7,616 bases of DNA from Verrucomicrobia bacterium TMED56 (GTDB taxonomy: Bacteria > Verrucomicrobiota > Verrucomicrobiia > Opitutales > Seribacteraceae), in the NCBI GenBank assembly GCA_002167265.1, contig NHDJ01000001.1, forward strand, positions 1-7,616. The letters are read 5' to 3'. Of the stretch, positions 6,332 to 7,616 are shown piece by piece. Both the position numbers and the translations under genes were made by a program. Below the pieces are notes generated by a model. It made no database searches. It was not told the origin of the DNA and saw nothing but the letters and a program-made list of their open reading frames with translations. The first letter of the stretch is position 1; every line of letters starts with the position of its first letter.

Positions 6332-6348
6332 GATGGTCTTGACCCATC
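6332..6348. repeat. Imperfect dyad in the divergent intergenic region (candidate operator)
   Basis: GATGGTCTTGACCCATC contains the perfect GGTC-TT-GACC core, extended by GAT/ATC with one extra C. It lies between the divergent MIF operon and lipoprotein gene, 17 bp upstream of the MIF -35. It could be a binding site for a dimeric regulator such as the nearby MarR protein; this is inference only. Confidence 0.3.
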
Positions 6349-6375
6349 GTTAAATCTGAGGCAAATATTATTTAA

Positions 6376-6660
6376 ATGTTAAAATTCCTGCCATACCTTT
6401 CGGTGCTTGTTTTTACAGCCTGCGAAATTCCACAGTATAAGATTCCCACCATTGAAGATGAGAAGGAAATGGAAGGAAATGAAGATGAGATGGTCGAAAG
6501 TAATCCATCCAGTAGTGATCAAAAAAACATACAATCTTTCCGTCCACTAACTCCCGAAAGAGAAAAGCAGGACTCATCCAAAAAATTTGAGCAGAATGGT
6601 AATAAGATGATTAAAGGTACCCCAAAGCATCCATTTCCATCAGAAAATCCCTTCGAGTAA
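6376..6660 (+). CDS. Small acidic putative lipoprotein
   Basis: 94-aa protein of unknown function. The N-terminus MLKFLPYLSVLVFTAC resembles a short lipoprotein signal with lipobox FTAC and acylation at Cys16; Phe at position -3 is unusual, so the lipoprotein call is moderate. The rest is low-complexity and probably disordered: an acidic stretch (about 26-42, EDEKEMEGNEDEM) partly made of a 27-nt repeat, followed by Ser/Lys/Pro-rich sequence. No folded domain is recognised. ATG6376 is preceded by TATTAT (6366-6371), possibly a -10 element close to the start; there is no SD. Its TAA overlaps the ATG of the Smr gene by one base, so the two are translationally coupled. No function is inferred. 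Confidence 0.65.
   Translation: MLKFLPYLSVLVFTACEIPQYKIPTIEDEKEMEGNEDEMVESNPSSSDQKNIQSFRPLTPEREKQDSSKKFEQNGNKMIKGTPKHPFPSENPFE
6454..6490 (+). repeat. 27-nt-period in-frame direct repeat
   Basis: GAAGATGAGA occurs at 6454-6463 and again at 6481-6490, with a GGAAATGGAAGGAAAT segment between them. It encodes two EDE-type acidic units in the lipoprotein linker and probably arose by slippage or local duplication. Confidence 0.6.
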
Positions 6661-6962
6661 TGGATGGGGCCCAGAAAATCGAAATTAATGGAACCCTGGA
6701 TCTTCATCATTTTCAACCGAAAGACACCAGACCATTAATTGATGAATTCCTCCAAGCATGCCTGGAGGAATCAATCCACGAAGGCAGGATAATACATGGA
6801 AAAGGAATCGGCACACTCAGGGAGATTGTGCAGAACCACTTAAAATCTCATCGTTCCGTTAAAAGTTTCTGGAATGGGGATCAAACTTCCGGGAGTTGGG
6901 GATCAACTGGATTTTCATTGAAAAAGGAACTTGTTCAAACAGATGATTTGCAAGAGGCTTGA
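6660..6962 (+). CDS. Stand-alone Smr-domain protein
   Basis: 100-aa protein consisting of little more than an Smr domain (the domain named from MutS2). The motifs are LDLHHF (13-18), the glycine-rich loop RIIHGKGIGTLR (43-54), and the final SGSWGSTGFSLKKEL (77-91). Smr domains are nucleic-acid nicking endonucleases in MutS2 and some stand-alone proteins; activity here is inferred from the family. The second conserved block, often GGxGAT, reads GSWGST. No MutS core or N-terminal extension is present, so this is a stand-alone form. The ATG shares one base with the preceding lipoprotein stop (TAATG), which indicates translational coupling; GAG at 6655-6657 is the only SD-like bases. A 26-bp palindrome lies inside the coding sequence (6746-6771). 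Partner and substrate are unknown. Confidence 0.87.
   Translation: MDGAQKIEINGTLDLHHFQPKDTRPLIDEFLQACLEESIHEGRIIHGKGIGTLREIVQNHLKSHRSVKSFWNGDQTSGSWGSTGFSLKKELVQTDDLQEA
6746..6771. repeat. 26-bp near-perfect palindrome within the Smr gene
   Basis: ATTCCTCCA (6746-6754) and TGGAGGAAT (6763-6771) are exact reverse complements around a GCATGC centre (6756-6761); only the A6755/C6762 pair breaks symmetry, so 12 of 13 base pairs match. In RNA it would form a 9-bp stem with an 8-nt loop. It encodes residues in FLQACLEES. Confidence 0.65.
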
Positions 6963-7013
6963 AATTTCTCCTGTATTATTCAACAATATAATAATACTGA
7001 ACTACACGAATTC

Positions 7014-7370
7014 ATGAAAATCAAAAACTTGATGCGCCTTTTCCTAGTTTCTACCCTGCTTTTTTCATTCGCTGCATGCATGCAAAAAGAAATACCTGTA
7101 ATTCTTTCAGCAGAACTGACTGACAAAGGCGTCGCCATGAACTCTTTCACAACGGAAGATTCCATAGTGGAAATTTACCTCGTTTGCGAAGATCCGATCG
7201 AAGGGGAACTTCTCGCGAAAGCAATCAATCCAAGTAACCTCGAAATCTCCAGAGCTAAAGTGGTGATGACCCTGCAAAAGGATGATGCCAAGAAATTCAC
7301 TTTTAATTTCGATGAAGGTCTGGATTTGGATCAGGTATCGAAATATCGTATAGATTTGAGAAAAAAATAA
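7014..7370 (+). CDS. Putative lipoprotein of unknown function
   Basis: 118-aa protein. The N-terminus has basic residues (KIKNLMR), a hydrophobic stretch and the lipobox-like SFAAC with acylation at Cys22; Phe at -3 is atypical, as in the other small lipoprotein of this window. The mature part (about 23-118) looks like alternating beta strands, for example VEIYLVCED and AKVVMTLQKDD then KKFTFNFDE, suggesting a small beta-sandwich, but no family is recognised. One further cysteine (Cys58) is present. ATG7014 was chosen because it gives a complete signal; ATG7032 would remove the positive N-terminus. No SD is seen. TATAAT (6987-6992) lies 21 nt upstream of the ATG without an obvious -35, so a separate promoter is possible. 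The gene lies 51 nt downstream of the Smr stop on the same strand. Confidence 0.7.
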   Translation: MKIKNLMRLFLVSTLLFSFAACMQKEIPVILSAELTDKGVAMNSFTTEDSIVEIYLVCEDPIEGELLAKAINPSNLEISRAKVVMTLQKDDAKKFTFNFDEGLDLDQVSKYRIDLRKK

Positions 7371-7417
7371 CCTCCTGCCATTTTGTTACCTGAAACTCGA
7401 GGAAGTTAATTCAGGGG

Positions 7418-7471
7418 GCAGATCAGATTACGATATAATCATCATATCTGCTTGATTACATAATTTTTTTT
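7418..7471 (+). terminator. Weak hairpin followed by T-tract, possible terminator
   Basis: GCAGAT (7418-7423) pairs with ATCTGC (7446-7451), with an inner GATTA/TAATC stem (7426-7430 and 7436-7440). An 8-T run (7464-7471) follows after 12 nt, too far for a textbook Rho-independent terminator. It lies between the lipoprotein gene and the tRNA gene. The rest of 7371-7535 shows nothing else I can support. Confidence 0.25.
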
Positions 7472-7535
7472 GGCACTATAAGATTGGTTCACCGATTTTC
7501 ATGCCTAACAACCGCATGAGATGAGTCACTTTTGA

Positions 7536-7616
7536 GGAAGGATGGCAGAGTGGTCGAATGCGGCGGTCTTGAAAACCGCTGAACCGGAAACGGTTCCGGG
7601 GGTTCGAATCCCTCTC
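7536..7616 (+). tRNA. tRNA-Ser (anticodon UGA), truncated by the window edge
   Basis: Serine tRNA reading UCA and other UCN codons. Visible parts: 5' acceptor GGAAGGA (7536-7542), a D-arm with GCA/TGC stem and GG in the loop, and an anticodon stem GCGGT/ACCGC (7563-7567 and 7575-7579) enclosing CTTGAAA, with anticodon TGA at 7570-7572. The long class II variable arm has a GAACCG-GAAA-CGGTTC stem-loop, and the T-arm is GGGGG-TTCGAAT-CCCTC. The sequence ends in TC, the first two bases of the 3' acceptor strand; five acceptor bases, the discriminator and any CCA lie beyond the window. The anticodon is normal, so this gene is not an amber suppressor. Confidence 0.95.

Noticed and set aside
7073..7084. 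TGCATGCATGCA palindrome at the lipobox of the second lipoprotein
   Set aside because: It is a simple short repeat produced by Ala-Cys-Met codons and no functional context was seen.

Overview
The window looks like chromosomal DNA of a flagellated, Gram-negative-type bacterium of moderate-to-low GC content. Exported enzymes, two lipobox proteins, flagellins and ordinary bacterial tRNA and promoter signals support this. Phylum cannot be fixed from the sequence. The mix of divergent flagellins, a MIF-type tautomerase, a secreted PQQ sugar dehydrogenase and several genes without a Shine-Dalgarno (SD) sequence would fit a marine Verrucomicrobiota/Opitutae-like organism, but that is only a guess. 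No phage, transposon or CRISPR signature was seen.

Left part (1-4161, + strand): an uncharacterised protein with coiled coils and two membrane segments lies 53 bp upstream of two tandem flagellin paralogues. The first flagellin (1199-2506) stops at an in-frame TAG exactly where its paralogue has a glutamine. The 13 codons after that TAG still encode the expected flagellin C-terminus and end at a TAA (2546-2548). The paralogue (2725-4161) is intact and has a sigma-28-like sequence upstream.

Middle part (4250-6279, - strand): a probable operon read right to left. It encodes a MIF-family tautomerase, a secreted PQQ-dependent aldose/sorbosone dehydrogenase (12 nt downstream) and a MarR-family repressor (26 nt downstream). 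A near-consensus sigma-70 promoter lies so close to the MIF start codon that its mRNA should be leaderless or nearly so. Candidate operator dyads sit near this promoter and near the MarR gene.

Right part (6376-7616, + strand): a small acidic lipoprotein overlaps by one base (TAATG) with a stand-alone Smr-domain protein, which carries a strong 26-bp imperfect palindrome inside its coding sequence. Then come a second small lipoprotein, a 165-bp gap with weak hairpin/T-tract features, and a tRNA-Ser(UGA) cut by the right edge.

The most notable observation is the amber-interrupted flagellin with its conserved, apparently still constrained tail. It is either a very recent nonsense mutation (or sequencing error), or a flagellin made by stop-codon readthrough. 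I did not find a clearly new multi-gene system.
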